Source: Mariprofundus ferrinatatus (lineage in GTDB: Bacteria > Pseudomonadota > Zetaproteobacteria > Mariprofundales > Mariprofundaceae). Taken from it: a DNA stretch of 64,000 nt. Made by a program: the position numbers and the translations under genes. This document shows, one piece after another, positions 47,629 through 56,831 of the stretch (position 1 is the first letter of the stretch; every line of letters begins with the position of its first letter). The notes below the pieces were generated by a model that searched no databases, was not told the origin of the DNA, and was given only the letters and a program-made list of their open reading frames with translations. Location of the stretch: contig NZ_CP018800.1 of the NCBI RefSeq assembly GCF_002795825.1, positions 1,054,001 through 1,118,000 of the forward strand, written 5' to 3'.

Positions 47629-49032
47629 TTACTTGGAAGAAATAAAATCCCGATACCAGCCTAATGCAGAGGCGTGATCTACAATCTCTCCGTCAAGCTG
47701 TGCCTGATAGGCCTCTTTGAGTATGTCGCCCATTTCAGGGCCCGGATCCAGACCGAATCCGATAAGCGTTTTTCCAGTTAGAAGCGGCTCTGGTTTACTA
47801 TGTTCATGCCGCATCTCCTTTGCCAACTGAAGCCATCCATGGGCGGGGCGAGATGTGGGTGCAGGGAATCGTCCTGAAGCATCAGCTTCAACGAGCATCT
47901 CCCACAGTTCTATATTTGCCGGCTCCAGTCGAGCGGCAAGTCTTCGGATAGCGCGCTCAGTAGGTTTTCCGTGCAGGTGGGTTATATGCTCCTTTACCAG
48001 CGGCAGAATCAGTTCTATGAGTTTGGCGGGAGCTGATATCTTCTGCAGAAACGCCTTGGAAATAGGAACGCCGGCATCGGCATGTCCCGGAGAGCTGATG
48101 CGCCCCCGGTCATTCACAAAAGAGGTTTCCGGCTTGCCCACATCGTGACAGAGCGCAGCAAGCAGGAGAAGTTTGCGAGTCTTGTTGTTCAAGCCTCTTC
48201 TATGGCAAAGGGTGGCGGCCTGGTCGACCACCTGCAGTGTGTGTTTCCAGACATCACCCTCTGGATGCCAGTGCGGCTCCTGATCACAGCCTATCATTGC
48301 TTCCAGTTCGGGATAACAGGTAAGCCAGCCGCTTTCAGCCAGCGCCACAAGGCCATATGAGGGATACGGCGAAAGCGCCCACTTCTTCCACTCATCCCAG
48401 ATACGGGAGGGGGGGAGATTCTTCGCTTCAGCAAGCAGGGCTTTACAAAGTTCTGCTGTCTCCTTGTCCAGTGTCAGTCTGAAACGTGCGGCAAATTGCA
48501 TGGCGCGTAAGGGTCGTAGCGGATCCTCGGCAAATGCAGGGCTGACATGTCTCAGAATGCCTTTATCGAGATCGCTTTTACCATCATGGAAATCGAGAAT
48601 TTGCGAAGTCAGGGGGTCAAACATCATCGCATTGATGGTAAAATCACGGCGCATACTGGCTTTTTCAGGAGAGAGAAGGGGGTCGGTCTGCACTGCAAAA
48701 CCGCAATGGCCGCCGGCTGTTTTGCGCTCAGTACGGGGAAGGGCCACATCAACTTCAATATTGTTCGACCAGAATTTCAGGATGCCGAATTGTCTGCCTA
48801 CTGTTTCAGTTCGCCCAAGCTTGTTAAGCAGGAGCTCAAGCCTTTCTGCTGGAAGGCCGTAGACCTCAAGATCAAAGTCCTTGGGAGAAAGGCCGAGCAG
48901 CATGTCACGAACAGAGCCGCCCACAAGCCACCCGCGTCCTCCTGCATCAGCGACTTTACTACAAAGTGTGAGCAGTGGCTCTGGCAGGGATGGGACATTT
49001 AATATGATTTTGCTTTCGGGTTGATCCGTCAT
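47629..49032 (-). CDS. cca: tRNA nucleotidyltransferase with HD domain (Cca-like)
   Basis: 467-residue class II nucleotidyltransferase that adds or repairs the CCA end. It has GWLVGGSVRDMLLG, catalytic KDFDLEVYG, RRDFTINAMMFD and the basic head region, then a C-terminal HD hydrolase domain (HTLQVVDQAATLCH and CHDVGKPETSF). The CCA tail is already encoded in all three tRNAs seen here, so repair may be the main role. Confidence 0.9.
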   Translation of the reverse strand: MTDQPESKIILNVPSLPEPLLTLCSKVADAGGRGWLVGGSVRDMLLGLSPKDFDLEVYGLPAERLELLLNKLGRTETVGRQFGILKFWSNNIEVDVALPRTERKTAGGHCGFAVQTDPLLSPEKASMRRDFTINAMMFDPLTSQILDFHDGKSDLDKGILRHVSPAFAEDPLRPLRAMQFAARFRLTLDKETAELCKALLAEAKNLPPSRIWDEWKKWALSPYPSYGLVALAESGWLTCYPELEAMIGCDQEPHWHPEGDVWKHTLQVVDQAATLCHRRGLNNKTRKLLLLAALCHDVGKPETSFVNDRGRISSPGHADAGVPISKAFLQKISAPAKLIELILPLVKEHITHLHGKPTERAIRRLAARLEPANIELWEMLVEADASGRFPAPTSRPAHGWLQLAKEMRHEHSKPEPLLTGKTLIGFGLDPGPEMGDILKEAYQAQLDGEIVDHASALGWYRDFISSK

Positions 49033-49159
49033 GTGCCTATTCCACGTTCGAGATATGGCAATGGCAAGGATTGATCAATGCAGAGCCGGACAAATTGCCC
49101 GGCTCAAGCAGATTAACGGAAGAGTACAACTTTAATGTGAATTTATAAGTATCTGATAT

Positions 49160-49735
49160 TTATAGGTTATTGTCTGCAAAATTCCAGTTTACTAAATGCC
49201 AGAATGCCTCCAGATAGGAGGGCCGGGCATTACGGTAGTCGATGTAGTAGGCGTGCTCCCAGACATCGCAGGTTAGCAGCGGCTTCTGGCCGTTGGTCAA
49301 AGGATTGCCTGCGTTGCTGGTGTTAACGATCTCAATGGTTCCGTCTTCATTCTTCACCAGCCATGTCCAGCCTGACCCAAAGTTGGTTGCTGCTGATGCA
49401 GTGAACTTCTCCTTGAATGCGCCAAATGAGCCAAATGTCCTGTTGATAGCATCGCCAAGTTCGCCTGAAGGTTCGCCGCCTCCCTGAGGTGAGAGGCAGT
49501 TCCAGTAGAAGGTGTGGTTCCAGACCTGGGCGGCATTATTGAACAGGGGACCGGTTGAGCTGCGTATGATCTCTTCCAGAGAGCTATTCTCATGCCCTGT
49601 TCCTGCAATCAGGTTATTCAGATTGGTGACATATGCATTGTGATGTTTGCCGTAGTGATAATCGAGCGTTTCCGCAGAAATATGCGGCTCGAGTGCGTTC
49701 CGGGCATAAGGCAGTTCAGGCAGTTCAAAGGGCAT
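49160..49735 (-). CDS. sodB: Iron superoxide dismutase
   Basis: 191-residue cytosolic Fe/Mn-type SOD. The metal ligands lie in [19 protein letters not shown], and [13 protein letters not shown]. The [11 protein letters not shown] and Gln-rich active site favour Fe. A weak hairpin (49083-49105) lies between this gene and cca. Confidence 0.94.
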   Translation of the reverse strand: MPFELPELPYARNALEPHISAETLDYHYGKHHNAYVTNLNNLIAGTGHENSSLEEIIRSSTGPLFNNAAQVWNHTFYWNCLSPQGGGEPSGELGDAINRTFGSFGAFKEKFTASAATNFGSGWTWLVKNEDGTIEIVNTSNAGNPLTNGQKPLLTCDVWEHAYYIDYRNARPSYLEAFWHLVNWNFADNNL

Positions 49736-50072
49736 GGCATTACTCCTGTTCGTTCATTTAAGAGAAGGTTTCTCTCGTACTATTCTATTGTAGTCCTTTG
49801 CCACAGCCGGACGCAACCCCATATAAATGAAGGAATTGGTTGTTACATTCCAGTTAGAAATGGAACCAGAGTGAGATAACGAAGAGAGTTACCCTGAAGA
49901 TGCAGCGATTATCTGATGCGGATAGCGTTCTTTAAATACAGGTGTGGCTTTGCTATCTATCTCCTGATACGTTCAATGAAATAAACCAGATCGGATTTCC
50001 CCTCATGATCTTTTTGAAATATTTCTCATGAGGTTTTTTGTATAAATTACTGATATTGATGAGGATTATTTT
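49736..50072. other. Intergenic region upstream of sodB and the exported protein gene
   Basis: 337 bp without a gene I can support. It must hold the sodB promoter (minus strand) and the promoter of the gene at 50073. The only clear structure is the terminator-like hairpin at 50001-50039. Confidence 0.5.
50001..50039 (+). terminator. Terminator-like hairpin upstream of exported protein gene
   Basis: Arms CCTCATGA / TCATGAGG enclose a second palindrome GAAATATTTC and are followed by six T. It lies only ~35 bp before the coding start, so it may attenuate transcription into the gene or end an unseen short transcript. Confidence 0.6.
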
Positions 50073-50609
50073 ATGAAAAAACAGATTATGTTAATGCTGG
50101 TGATGCTTGTTGTGCCATGTTTTGCACATGCTGATGAGATCAGTCTGGATATTACCTATCCGAAAAGTGGCTCAATGATTGAACATGGCAGCGGAGAAGT
50201 GGCGATATGGGTTGAAGATGCCAGAGAAGGCAAGGTGTTTGGAAAGAGCGTGGATGGAGTAGCACTGGTTGCATCATCTGACGTCGCATCATCACTTTAT
50301 GCCTACATGGTTTCTTCACTGAAACAGGCTGGATACACCGTTGTTCCGTACTCTGCTGAACTGGTCGGCGGGCTGCTTATTCAAATTCGCACTGTCCGTT
50401 ATCATAGCGTAAAAGAGATGGTGAAAAGTAATGTGAAGGTCGGGGTGGCTTTGGAGGCAAAGGCAAACAACTCGAATGCAACCCGGACTTATAAAGCGGC
50501 AGTTGAGGATGAATTCGCCTGGAAACCATCTGATGAAAAAAGCGGAGAGATGATTGGTCGTGCTCTGGCTACCGCAGCTGATGCGGCGCTTTCAGACCTG
50601 AATAAGTAA
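50073..50609 (+). CDS. Exported protein, YajG-like
   Basis: 178 residues with a signal peptide cleaved after AHA. There is no lipobox Cys. The mature chain has VEDAREGKVFGKSVDGVALV and SLKQAGYTVVP, a pattern like the YajG lipoprotein family of unknown function. GAGG lies upstream of the ATG. It is followed by a strong terminator shared with the convergent OmpA gene. Confidence 0.75.
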   Translation: MKKQIMLMLVMLVVPCFAHADEISLDITYPKSGSMIEHGSGEVAIWVEDAREGKVFGKSVDGVALVASSDVASSLYAYMVSSLKQAGYTVVPYSAELVGGLLIQIRTVRYHSVKEMVKSNVKVGVALEAKANNSNATRTYKAAVEDEFAWKPSDEKSGEMIGRALATAADAALSDLNK

Positions 50610-50641
50610 AATCTCGATATCTCCAGAGATTTCCGAGCAAG

Positions 50642-50675
50642 AAAAAAGGTGATGCGGTTTCGCATCACCTTTTTC
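50642..50675. terminator. Bidirectional terminator
   Basis: A perfect stem AAAAAGGTGATGCG / CGCATCACCTTTTT with a GTTT loop, between convergent genes. Confidence 0.92.
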
Positions 50676-50700
50676 TGTTCTGAGTTAGGCGTAACCTGAC

Positions 50701-52050
50701 TCAGTTTTTCATTGGCGGAGCGACTAACACGATGTCGATTCGACGATTTTTCTGACGCCCTTCAGCTTTCTCATTGTTGGCAATAGGCCGATCCTCGCCC
50801 AGGCCTGCTGATGTGATACTCCTGTTGTTTTCAGCGTAGCGGGCATCAAGGTAGTCCTTGACTGTCAGGGCACGGCGCTCGGATAGACCCTGGTTGTAAG
50901 CATCATTGCCTATTGAATCGGTATGTCCTTCAACATGGACAACACGGTCCGGGAACAGATCAATTGCCCGGCTGGCAAGCTCGAGAAGGTCATAAGATGC
51001 GGATGGAATAATCGAACTTCCACTTGGGAATTTCATCGCCTTCATGCGAATAATCACATCTGCATCGGTTGTCAGGAACAACTCAACCTGTGAGGCATCA
51101 AACAGCGAGGCAAGCTGCGCAATTTTAGCTTCAGCCTCACGTTTCAGTTTGAGCCTATAGCGTGCCTCTCCAAGCTCAGCACTGTTGCCCTCAAGCTCAT
51201 CAATCTTCTTGTGTGCATCTGCAAGCTGTGTTTCATATCCGTTCAGCATCTGCTCAATGGCTTTGCGAATCATGGCAGCCTGATCTTCGCGTGACTTGGC
51301 GCCATCAATATTTATCCCAATAGCTGCAGCAATGGCATGAAGATCATTGTCTCGTGAAACAACCCACTTCTCAAGCATGCCCGGGTTTTTCTTCATCTGG
51401 TTGCCCATCATGCCGATCTCTTTCGACTGCTCTGCCATTTTAAGGCTGTTCTGGCTCTCATTTACCAGCTGGCCACGGGCTGCCGGATTGCTGCTGACCA
51501 GACGATCCACTTTCTTCATGCCCTCATCGGCTTTTTTGAAGTTTTCTGGCGCAAAACGGTTTCCATCATGCTTGCGGGCTTCTGCAAGCATTTTGGAGGT
51601 AGGACGTGTCAGCTGTTCACGAGCCGCAACGATTTCAGCCTGACGGGTCAACAGCGCTGCCATCTCGGCCTCTTTATTGGCTCGTGTAAGGTCGTCGCTT
51701 TCTACTGCCGCGACTACACGGCTGAAAGCCTCTTCAGCACGTTCGGCAAGGTCCCTGCGTGCATCTACTGCACCCGATACATGCATACGGTCGCGCGACT
51801 CGACCAGCTTTGAGAACCTGTTGCTGACTGTCAGACTGTTAGCGATAGCACGCTTTGCCTGAATTTGCGCCTCATCTATCCAACGTTTCCGTACTGCATC
51901 TTTGGTTGCCGCATATGCAGCAGGGGAAAATTCCTCTGCCCGCACCGCATCGGCTTCCTCTAGCAGAGAACTGAATTCATCAGCCCCCACGCTGACAGGT
52001 AACAGCAGCAGGGCTGCGACTATTGCGTTTAGAACATATTTTCTTTGCAT
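50701..52050 (-). CDS. OmpA-family protein with long helical N-terminal region
   Basis: 449 residues with a signal peptide (cleaved near SVGA). Residues ~25-320 are rich in Ala, Glu, Lys and Arg, and probably helical or coiled. The last ~110 residues are an OmpA peptidoglycan-binding domain with VEGHTDSIGNDAYNQGLSERRA and GEDRPIANN...GRQKNRRIDIV. It may tie the outer membrane to the cell wall. The ATG at 52050 has AAGGAG 6 nt upstream. The frame could extend to 52080. Confidence 0.88.
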   Translation of the reverse strand: MQRKYVLNAIVAALLLLPVSVGADEFSSLLEEADAVRAEEFSPAAYAATKDAVRKRWIDEAQIQAKRAIANSLTVSNRFSKLVESRDRMHVSGAVDARRDLAERAEEAFSRVVAAVESDDLTRANKEAEMAALLTRQAEIVAAREQLTRPTSKMLAEARKHDGNRFAPENFKKADEGMKKVDRLVSSNPAARGQLVNESQNSLKMAEQSKEIGMMGNQMKKNPGMLEKWVVSRDNDLHAIAAAIGINIDGAKSREDQAAMIRKAIEQMLNGYETQLADAHKKIDELEGNSAELGEARYRLKLKREAEAKIAQLASLFDASQVELFLTTDADVIIRMKAMKFPSGSSIIPSASYDLLELASRAIDLFPDRVVHVEGHTDSIGNDAYNQGLSERRALTVKDYLDARYAENNRSITSAGLGEDRPIANNEKAEGRQKNRRIDIVLVAPPMKN

Positions 52051-52181
52051 GATTCTCTCCTTCATTGAGTTGATATCCAATCAGACGCATCGCATTAGCA
52101 AAAGGTAACAATTGGTTATAGCCCAATATGGATCGCATTGTAAGTGTGACCATTCCTGGGAGGCATTCGTCCTAAATATAG

Positions 52182-52373
52182 AGCGTAACGGAGAATAGGT
52201 GGCATCTGGCAGCTATAGGAGTCTCCTCGGCTGTAATTACACAGGCCGATTATCAGCTTGCCGTTGCCGTAATTGTTGTCTCGCTGCTCGCTTCACCGTT
52301 TCTTATTTCAAGATTACGCAGGTATGCATCCCCTTGTGATGGGTTTCCTGCTCCAGATAAGCAACCCAAATAA
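52182..52373 (+). pseudogene. 3' remnant of a Kef/CPA2-type cation antiporter
   Basis: An open frame with no usable start codes GVSSAVITQADYQLAVAV, then a hydrophobic IVVSLLASPFLI and a basic RLRRY before the stop. This is the pattern of the last transmembrane helix of KefB/C-like antiporters (residues such as YQL then a Ser/Pro-containing helix). No upstream part exists. It reads as the tail of a deleted gene in a 428-bp gap. Confidence 0.45.
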
Positions 52374-52479
52374 CGATTCCGAACACCCGGACGGAAATGC
52401 ATCATTTTCCAATGGTTGAAATGTTCGGGCGAAACCAGAATGATTTAGTGATGAGTACTGCATTGGAAAGGGAGGAGTA

Positions 52480-53364
52480 ATGTCTGGTCACCACGGGCAT
52501 TCTCATCATCATCATCTGGATATGGCGCTGGGACTGACGGCTCTCTTTGCTGTTGTCGAGTTTGCGGGAGGCTGGATATCCAATTCCCTGGCACTTCTGG
52601 CAGATGCAGTGCACATGAGTTCCGATGTGGTGGCACTGGGATTGGCTGCGTTTGCAGGTCGCCTGGCTATGAGGCCTGCACACAGCGGTATGACTTACGG
52701 TTACGGACGGGCAAGAGTGCTGGCTGCGCAGGCTAACGGTGTCGCGCTCTGGTTTCTGAGTGGCTGGATTGTATGGGAAGCGTTTGGTCGATTGATTGAT
52801 CCTCCTGAAGTTCGTGGCTGGATTGTCATTGCCGTGGGCTTTGCAGGACTCGTGGTCAATCTGGTGATCCTTAAATGGCTGCACGGCGAACATGATATCA
52901 ATACGCGTGCGGCATACTGGCATGTGCTCGGCGATGCGCTTGGCTCGGTGGCAGCAATAGTTGCCGGTTTCGTCATCTTTTTTAGTGGCTGGATGCCGAT
53001 CGATCCGATCCTCTCATTTCTGGTGGCAGGTATTCTTGCATGGGGAGGTTGGAACCTTCTCCGCGAAACAACAGCTGAGTTGATGGCGGCTGCACCTTCT
53101 GATGTCGACCTTCAGAGGCTTGAAAATATTATGTGTGGAACAGAAGGGGTAGACAGCACCCATCATGTCCATGTTTGGAAGCTGCCAGATGGTGGACGGG
53201 CACTCTCTGCCCACGTTGTTGTGGAGAATCTTTTGCACTGGGATCAAACGCTGGCAGCCCTTCAAAGAGGATTGCAGGAAGCGGGGGTCGAACATGTTAC
53301 CTTGCAGCCTGAATCGGCTGATGAGTCCTGCAACCATCACTGCTGTGAGCCCTGTAATCACTGA
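52480..53364 (+). CDS. Cation diffusion facilitator (Zn/metal exporter)
   Basis: 294 residues, six-helix inner-membrane CDF exporter of the ZitB/CzcD type. The His-rich N-terminus (HHGHSHHHH) is followed by SLALLADAVHMSSD and HVLGDALGS, the HxxxD metal sites in helices 2 and 5. The cytoplasmic C-terminal domain ends in a His/Cys-rich tail (CNHHCCEPCNH). GGAGG lies upstream of the ATG. It overlaps the following kinase gene. Confidence 0.93.
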   Translation: MSGHHGHSHHHHLDMALGLTALFAVVEFAGGWISNSLALLADAVHMSSDVVALGLAAFAGRLAMRPAHSGMTYGYGRARVLAAQANGVALWFLSGWIVWEAFGRLIDPPEVRGWIVIAVGFAGLVVNLVILKWLHGEHDINTRAAYWHVLGDALGSVAAIVAGFVIFFSGWMPIDPILSFLVAGILAWGGWNLLRETTAELMAAAPSDVDLQRLENIMCGTEGVDSTHHVHVWKLPDGGRALSAHVVVENLLHWDQTLAALQRGLQEAGVEHVTLQPESADESCNHHCCEPCNH

Positions 53365-54247
53365 GAAGGGTGCAGCCCTTGGTGAGGCCCTGAACGCATA
53401 TATCAGGCAGGAGCACCTGCCGGAGACCTATTATAATATTGTGCGCGAGCATTTACTGCCATTGGCTGATTGGATTGCCTCGCGGAAACAGGAAAAGTCA
53501 CTCGTGATCGGCATTAACGGCGCCCAGGGTAGCGGCAAATCGACGATCGCCGGAATATTGTCGATCATTCTTCGGGAGAGCGGATATCGTGTAGCAGTTC
53601 TCTCCATTGATGATCTATATCTGACGCATCTTGAACGACAAAAACTGTCAGAATCTGTGCATCCCCTGTTTAAAACGCGAGGGGTTCCGGGTACTCATGA
53701 TGTTGATTTGGGTATCGAGACTATCAACAGGCTGAAAAGCTGGAAGGGAGAGGTAGCCATCCCTCGCTTCGATAAGGGAATTGATGATCGTTTGCCCGTA
53801 GACCAGTGGACGTATTGCAGGGCCCCTGTCGATTTTATCCTGTTTGAAGGGTGGTGCGTTTCAACGCCTCCTCAGACTCAGGATGAACTGGTTGAACCAA
53901 TGAACAGCCTGGAGGCTCAGGAGGACAAAGATGGGGTGTGGAGGAGGGCGGTAAATGACCTCCTGTCAAAGCAGTATCAGAAGCTGTTTGATATGATTGA
54001 TCACCTGATTTTCCTCCAACCCCCAGGATTTGATTGTGTTGTAAAATGGCGAAGCGCTCAGGAGCGTAGAACCTTCATTGATAGGCAGAATGATGGGATG
54101 AATACACAGCAACTGATAAGGTTTATTCAACACTATGAACGGCTGACGCGTCATAGCATGGAGCATCTGCCAGAACTTGCAGATGTTCTGCTAGAGATCG
54201 ACCACGCACAGCGAGTCGTTTGTTCGACCTATAGATACGGAAGATGA
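53321..54247 (+). CDS. P-loop kinase, D-glycerate 3-kinase-like
   Basis: About 308 residues, similar to the YggC/glycerate kinase (GLYK) group. Walker A INGAQGSGKSTIAGIL is followed by a DDLYLTHLERQKLSES segment and GVPGTHD, PRFDKGIDDR and LFEGWC, all family-typical. It would phosphorylate D-glycerate or a similar small molecule. Start uncertain: ATG 53321 (overlaps the CDF gene by 44 bp) or GTG 53345. It ends 64 bp before tRNA-Glu. Confidence 0.85.
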   Translation: MSPATITAVSPVITEKGAALGEALNAYIRQEHLPETYYNIVREHLLPLADWIASRKQEKSLVIGINGAQGSGKSTIAGILSIILRESGYRVAVLSIDDLYLTHLERQKLSESVHPLFKTRGVPGTHDVDLGIETINRLKSWKGEVAIPRFDKGIDDRLPVDQWTYCRAPVDFILFEGWCVSTPPQTQDELVEPMNSLEAQEDKDGVWRRAVNDLLSKQYQKLFDMIDHLIFLQPPGFDCVVKWRSAQERRTFIDRQNDGMNTQQLIRFIQHYERLTRHSMEHLPELADVLLEIDHAQRVVCSTYRYGR

Positions 54248-54311
54248 AATTAAACATCATATTTTGATTGACGAGAAAAAACCGTTCGTTAATCTTCGCC
54301 GCGTCCAACAA

Positions 54312-54388
54312 GTCCCTATCGTCTAGTCGGCCTAGGACACCGCCCTTTCACGGCGGCAACAGGGGTTCGAATCCCCTTGGGGACGCCA
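54312..54388 (+). tRNA. tRNA-Glu (anticodon UUC)
   Basis: The cloverleaf folds with acceptor GTCCCTA / TGGGGAC, anticodon stem CCGCC / GGCGG with loop CTTTCAC, and T loop TTCGAAT. The CCA end is encoded. Its last bases are repeated downstream at 58353, and partly at 56985, so its 3' end served as an integration site. Confidence 0.97.
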
Positions 54389-54389
54389 A
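54371..54389 (+). repeat. att copy 1 (3' end of tRNA-Glu)
   Basis: ATCCCCTTGGGGACGCCA closes the tRNA gene and, with its downstream terminator, is the reference for the two further copies. CCTTGGGG-A-CGCCAA (54375-54389) matches copy 3 at 14 of 15 bases. Confidence 0.8.
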
Positions 54390-54401
54390 ATTAAGGCAAT
54401 A

Positions 54402-54434
54402 AAATAAAGGGGTTGCAGAAATGCAGCTCCTTTT
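54402..54434 (+). terminator. Terminator after tRNA-Glu (islet-borne)
   Basis: Stem AAGGGGTTGCA / TGCAGCTCCTT with two wobble pairs, a short GAAA-like loop and six T. It lies in islet DNA and replaces the displaced native terminator now at 58372. Confidence 0.75.
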
Positions 54435-54567
54435 TTGTTGTGAATTTGCATTGGTGAGCTTTGGGTAGGCAGGGGAATGTCCTTGTAATAGTTTCTTCCA
54501 TGTGAAGTAAACTGCCTGCCAAGCAGTAGAACAATCAAGGGCCATAGAAGCGTTCAATATGCTTGAA
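54435..54567. other. Islet spacer between tRNA-Glu terminator and Fe-S gene
   Basis: About 130 bp in which I see no gene. A minus-strand frame reading ALDCSTAWQAVYFTWKKL could be a scrap of an older gene, but nothing can be recognised. Confidence 0.4.
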
Positions 54568-55260
54568 TTATCCCAAACTAATTCCTTCCAGTCGCACACG
54601 ATAACCTTGTTCAGTTTTAATCATCATATTAATAAGTCCAGAGTGACGGGCTTGTAACATGCAGTATCGGGGAAGAAAGTTGTAACGGCGACCATACTCA
54701 ATTTTTCTTTGGCTTTGTATAACCATGCCTTCATAGGCCAGAATATGATAAAATCCAATCTCACGCCCACTCTCTCTTGCACCCATAGGTCCGGTAATGC
54801 ACCAAACCAGCGCACCGTTAAAATAGTCTGGTTCCTCCATCACAACGCCACAATGTGTTACAGGACAGCCTACACCCATGGCAGGTCTCCCAAAGAGTAT
54901 GTCACCCTTTTTTATCTTTAGTTTTTCCATATTAGCAGGATTGCCCAACAGAATGTGCTCACGGGGCCCCGGGTCATCGTCAAATTGATCCAAAATGAAG
55001 TCATACTCCCGATCAAGGATGTCTTTCCACGTTGGTGTCTCCATCCTCCGTATCGGCTGCGCTAGTTCAATTTCATGTTCAATCAAATGGATGCAGCGTT
55101 TAATGATTTCTGGGTCAGTGAGCGCATGTTCGGCCAAGTCTTCGCAACTTTTAAAGCCACACATGCCACAGTTTTTACCAGGAAGAAGTCGGGATAACTC
55201 TTTAGCATCAGTCACCTCACCACGTTCCAGGATATCGAGTAATTCAATGAGAACAGCCAT
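54568..55260 (-). CDS. Fe-S protein with ACS/CODH-gamma-type cluster domain
   Basis: 230 residues. The N-terminal ~60 carry GKNCGMCGFKSCEDLAEHA and a further Cys (IIKRC), the 4Fe-4S pattern of the FeS domain found in the corrinoid Fe-S protein and RnfB. The remaining ~150 residues (ILFGRPAMGVGCPVTHCGVV, GPMGARESGREIGFYHILAYEGMV) form a conserved-looking domain I do not recognise, with two more Cys and a His. It is last of a three-gene operon. A role in building or delivering a metal centre is inferred from context. Confidence 0.78.
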   Translation of the reverse strand: MAVLIELLDILERGEVTDAKELSRLLPGKNCGMCGFKSCEDLAEHALTDPEIIKRCIHLIEHEIELAQPIRRMETPTWKDILDREYDFILDQFDDDPGPREHILLGNPANMEKLKIKKGDILFGRPAMGVGCPVTHCGVVMEEPDYFNGALVWCITGPMGARESGREIGFYHILAYEGMVIQSQRKIEYGRRYNFLPRYCMLQARHSGLINMMIKTEQGYRVRLEGISLG

Positions 55261-55263
55261 AGA

Positions 55264-55962
55264 TCACTCCCCTTGATAAAAGGGGTCGGACTCCAATGTT
55301 CGGACTACACCGAAATGATTTTCCCAACCGATCTCCTTTTTGCCCGCACAGATTGTGCAGACGGCCAATGGGGGGTTACCCCTCAAGACCATGGGTTGTT
55401 TGATCTCTGGTGACTTCTCGACTTCGCGAACGATGCGATCAATATTGATTCCATGTAGGGCATCAGTTTCAATAACAGGAATTGGAGCCACTTCAGTAAG
55501 ATTCATGCGAAAGACTTCTCTCTCCGCTTGCGATACCAGATCAATTTTAGTTACCACAGCGATATCTGCCAGTGTTAACATCGGTCCGATTTTGCGTGGT
55601 AGGTTCATACCACTGGTCACTTCCAGTACGCATATGGCGAATCCACCTTCGACATATGGGGCACAGCGTAGACATAATCCAGCAGTTTCAACGATAAAGA
55701 TATCCGCCTGGTTTTTCTCTGCCCATTCAACAGCTTCCTTTAGAATCAATACGTGGCTGTGATCAGGACAGATCTCACCGGAATAAGCCGCCTTACTAGG
55801 AATGCCGAACTCCTCGCTGAACATCGTTGCTTCTTCGGCAAATTGCACATCTTCTTTCAAGTAAGCGACTCTTCGGCCTTGTGCGAGAAGCTTATTCGTA
55901 ACCTGTTTTAAAACTGTGGTCTTGCCACAGGTCGGGGGGCCGGCGCAGATAATGAGTTTCAT
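55264..55962 (-). CDS. HypB/CooC-like P-loop GTPase or ATPase
   Basis: 232-residue SIMIBI-class nucleotidase. Walker A is AGPPTCGKTT (about 7-16), with a KIDLV base-recognition motif that favours GTP. The central FIVETAGLCLRCAPYVEGG has CxxC, and the C-terminal CTICAGKKEIGWENHFG has a second CxxC plus His, a likely metal site. HypB, UreG and CobW relatives deliver nickel, cobalt or zinc to enzymes. Four bases overlap the upstream ABC gene, and 3 bp separate it from the Fe-S gene. Confidence 0.82.
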   Translation of the reverse strand: MKLIICAGPPTCGKTTVLKQVTNKLLAQGRRVAYLKEDVQFAEEATMFSEEFGIPSKAAYSGEICPDHSHVLILKEAVEWAEKNQADIFIVETAGLCLRCAPYVEGGFAICVLEVTSGMNLPRKIGPMLTLADIAVVTKIDLVSQAEREVFRMNLTEVAPIPVIETDALHGINIDRIVREVEKSPEIKQPMVLRGNPPLAVCTICAGKKEIGWENHFGVVRTLESDPFYQGE

Positions 55963-56831
55963 GACAATGTCTCCTTACTGCTTGAGAGTAATGCACTCAA
56001 ATCACCGCCCAGATTTTTTTCGCTAAGACGCTCCCCCTCCCACAGCCGCTTTCTAAAACGTAACATAAGGTCATCCAGCTTACCGATCCTATCAATTATA
56101 ATAGCCTCTTCCTCATCGGGATAAATAATTTTTTCCATAGCTCCCCGCGACATCACGATTCTAAAATCGGATAGCAACGCAATGCGTGGATCGTGGGTTA
56201 CGAAGACAAAAATCTTCTGGTAGTTCCTCAGCAACTCCAAAGCTCGACCTCGGTGAATTCCGGCATTTTCGATTTCATCTAGTAATAAAATAGGTGAATT
56301 GCCAATAATTACAGCGTCAGCAATCAATAGCGCACGAGTTTGACCGCCAGAGAGTTCGGTCATTGAGTTTTCCTGAATAATCGGTTCACCTGTTAGCTGG
56401 TTAGCAAAATCCAGAGTCTCCTCAACAATGGTTTCATGTTCATGTGCCCTTCTTATTTTTGCATGCATACGTAAAAAAACATCCACAGGCAGATCCGAGA
56501 GGAAATTAGTGTGCTGCGTAATCAAAGCAATTGGATTTTTGGAGGGATCATCCATAAGTTCTTCTGGAGGTGTGGCGCCATTGATAAGCATCCGCCTGCC
56601 GGTGGGCGTATTGGCATTAGCGAATAGTTCGATGTCATTAATTAGGGCTGTTTTACCAGAGCCAGTAGGACCAACAATGCTAACTACGTTGCCCATTTCG
56701 AACTTAACCTCAGTTACAGTCTCTTTCTGTCCAACCTTTCCATGCCCCCCCAGAAGAGTAACACTATGAACATCTTCGAGAGTTAAGCTCGACGGCTCAT
56801 TATTTCGTGAGAATGGAAAAATGCCTGACAT
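55959..56831 (-). CDS. Solitary ABC-type ATPase
   Basis: 290 residues with Walker A VGPTGSGKTALIND (about 53-66), Q-loop LITQHTN, signature TELSGGQTRALLIADA, Walker B PILLLDEIENAG and H-loop FVTHDPR. There is one nucleotide-binding domain and no membrane segment, and no permease is adjacent. It may therefore work as a soluble ATP-driven chaperone rather than a transporter. AAGGTGAG precedes the ATG. A -10-like TATACT lies about 30 bp upstream on the minus strand. First gene of the operon. Confidence 0.85.
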   Translation of the reverse strand: MSGIFPFSRNNEPSSLTLEDVHSVTLLGGHGKVGQKETVTEVKFEMGNVVSIVGPTGSGKTALINDIELFANANTPTGRRMLINGATPPEELMDDPSKNPIALITQHTNFLSDLPVDVFLRMHAKIRRAHEHETIVEETLDFANQLTGEPIIQENSMTELSGGQTRALLIADAVIIGNSPILLLDEIENAGIHRGRALELLRNYQKIFVFVTHDPRIALLSDFRIVMSRGAMEKIIYPDEEEAIIIDRIGKLDDLMLRFRKRLWEGERLSEKNLGGDLSALLSSSKETLS

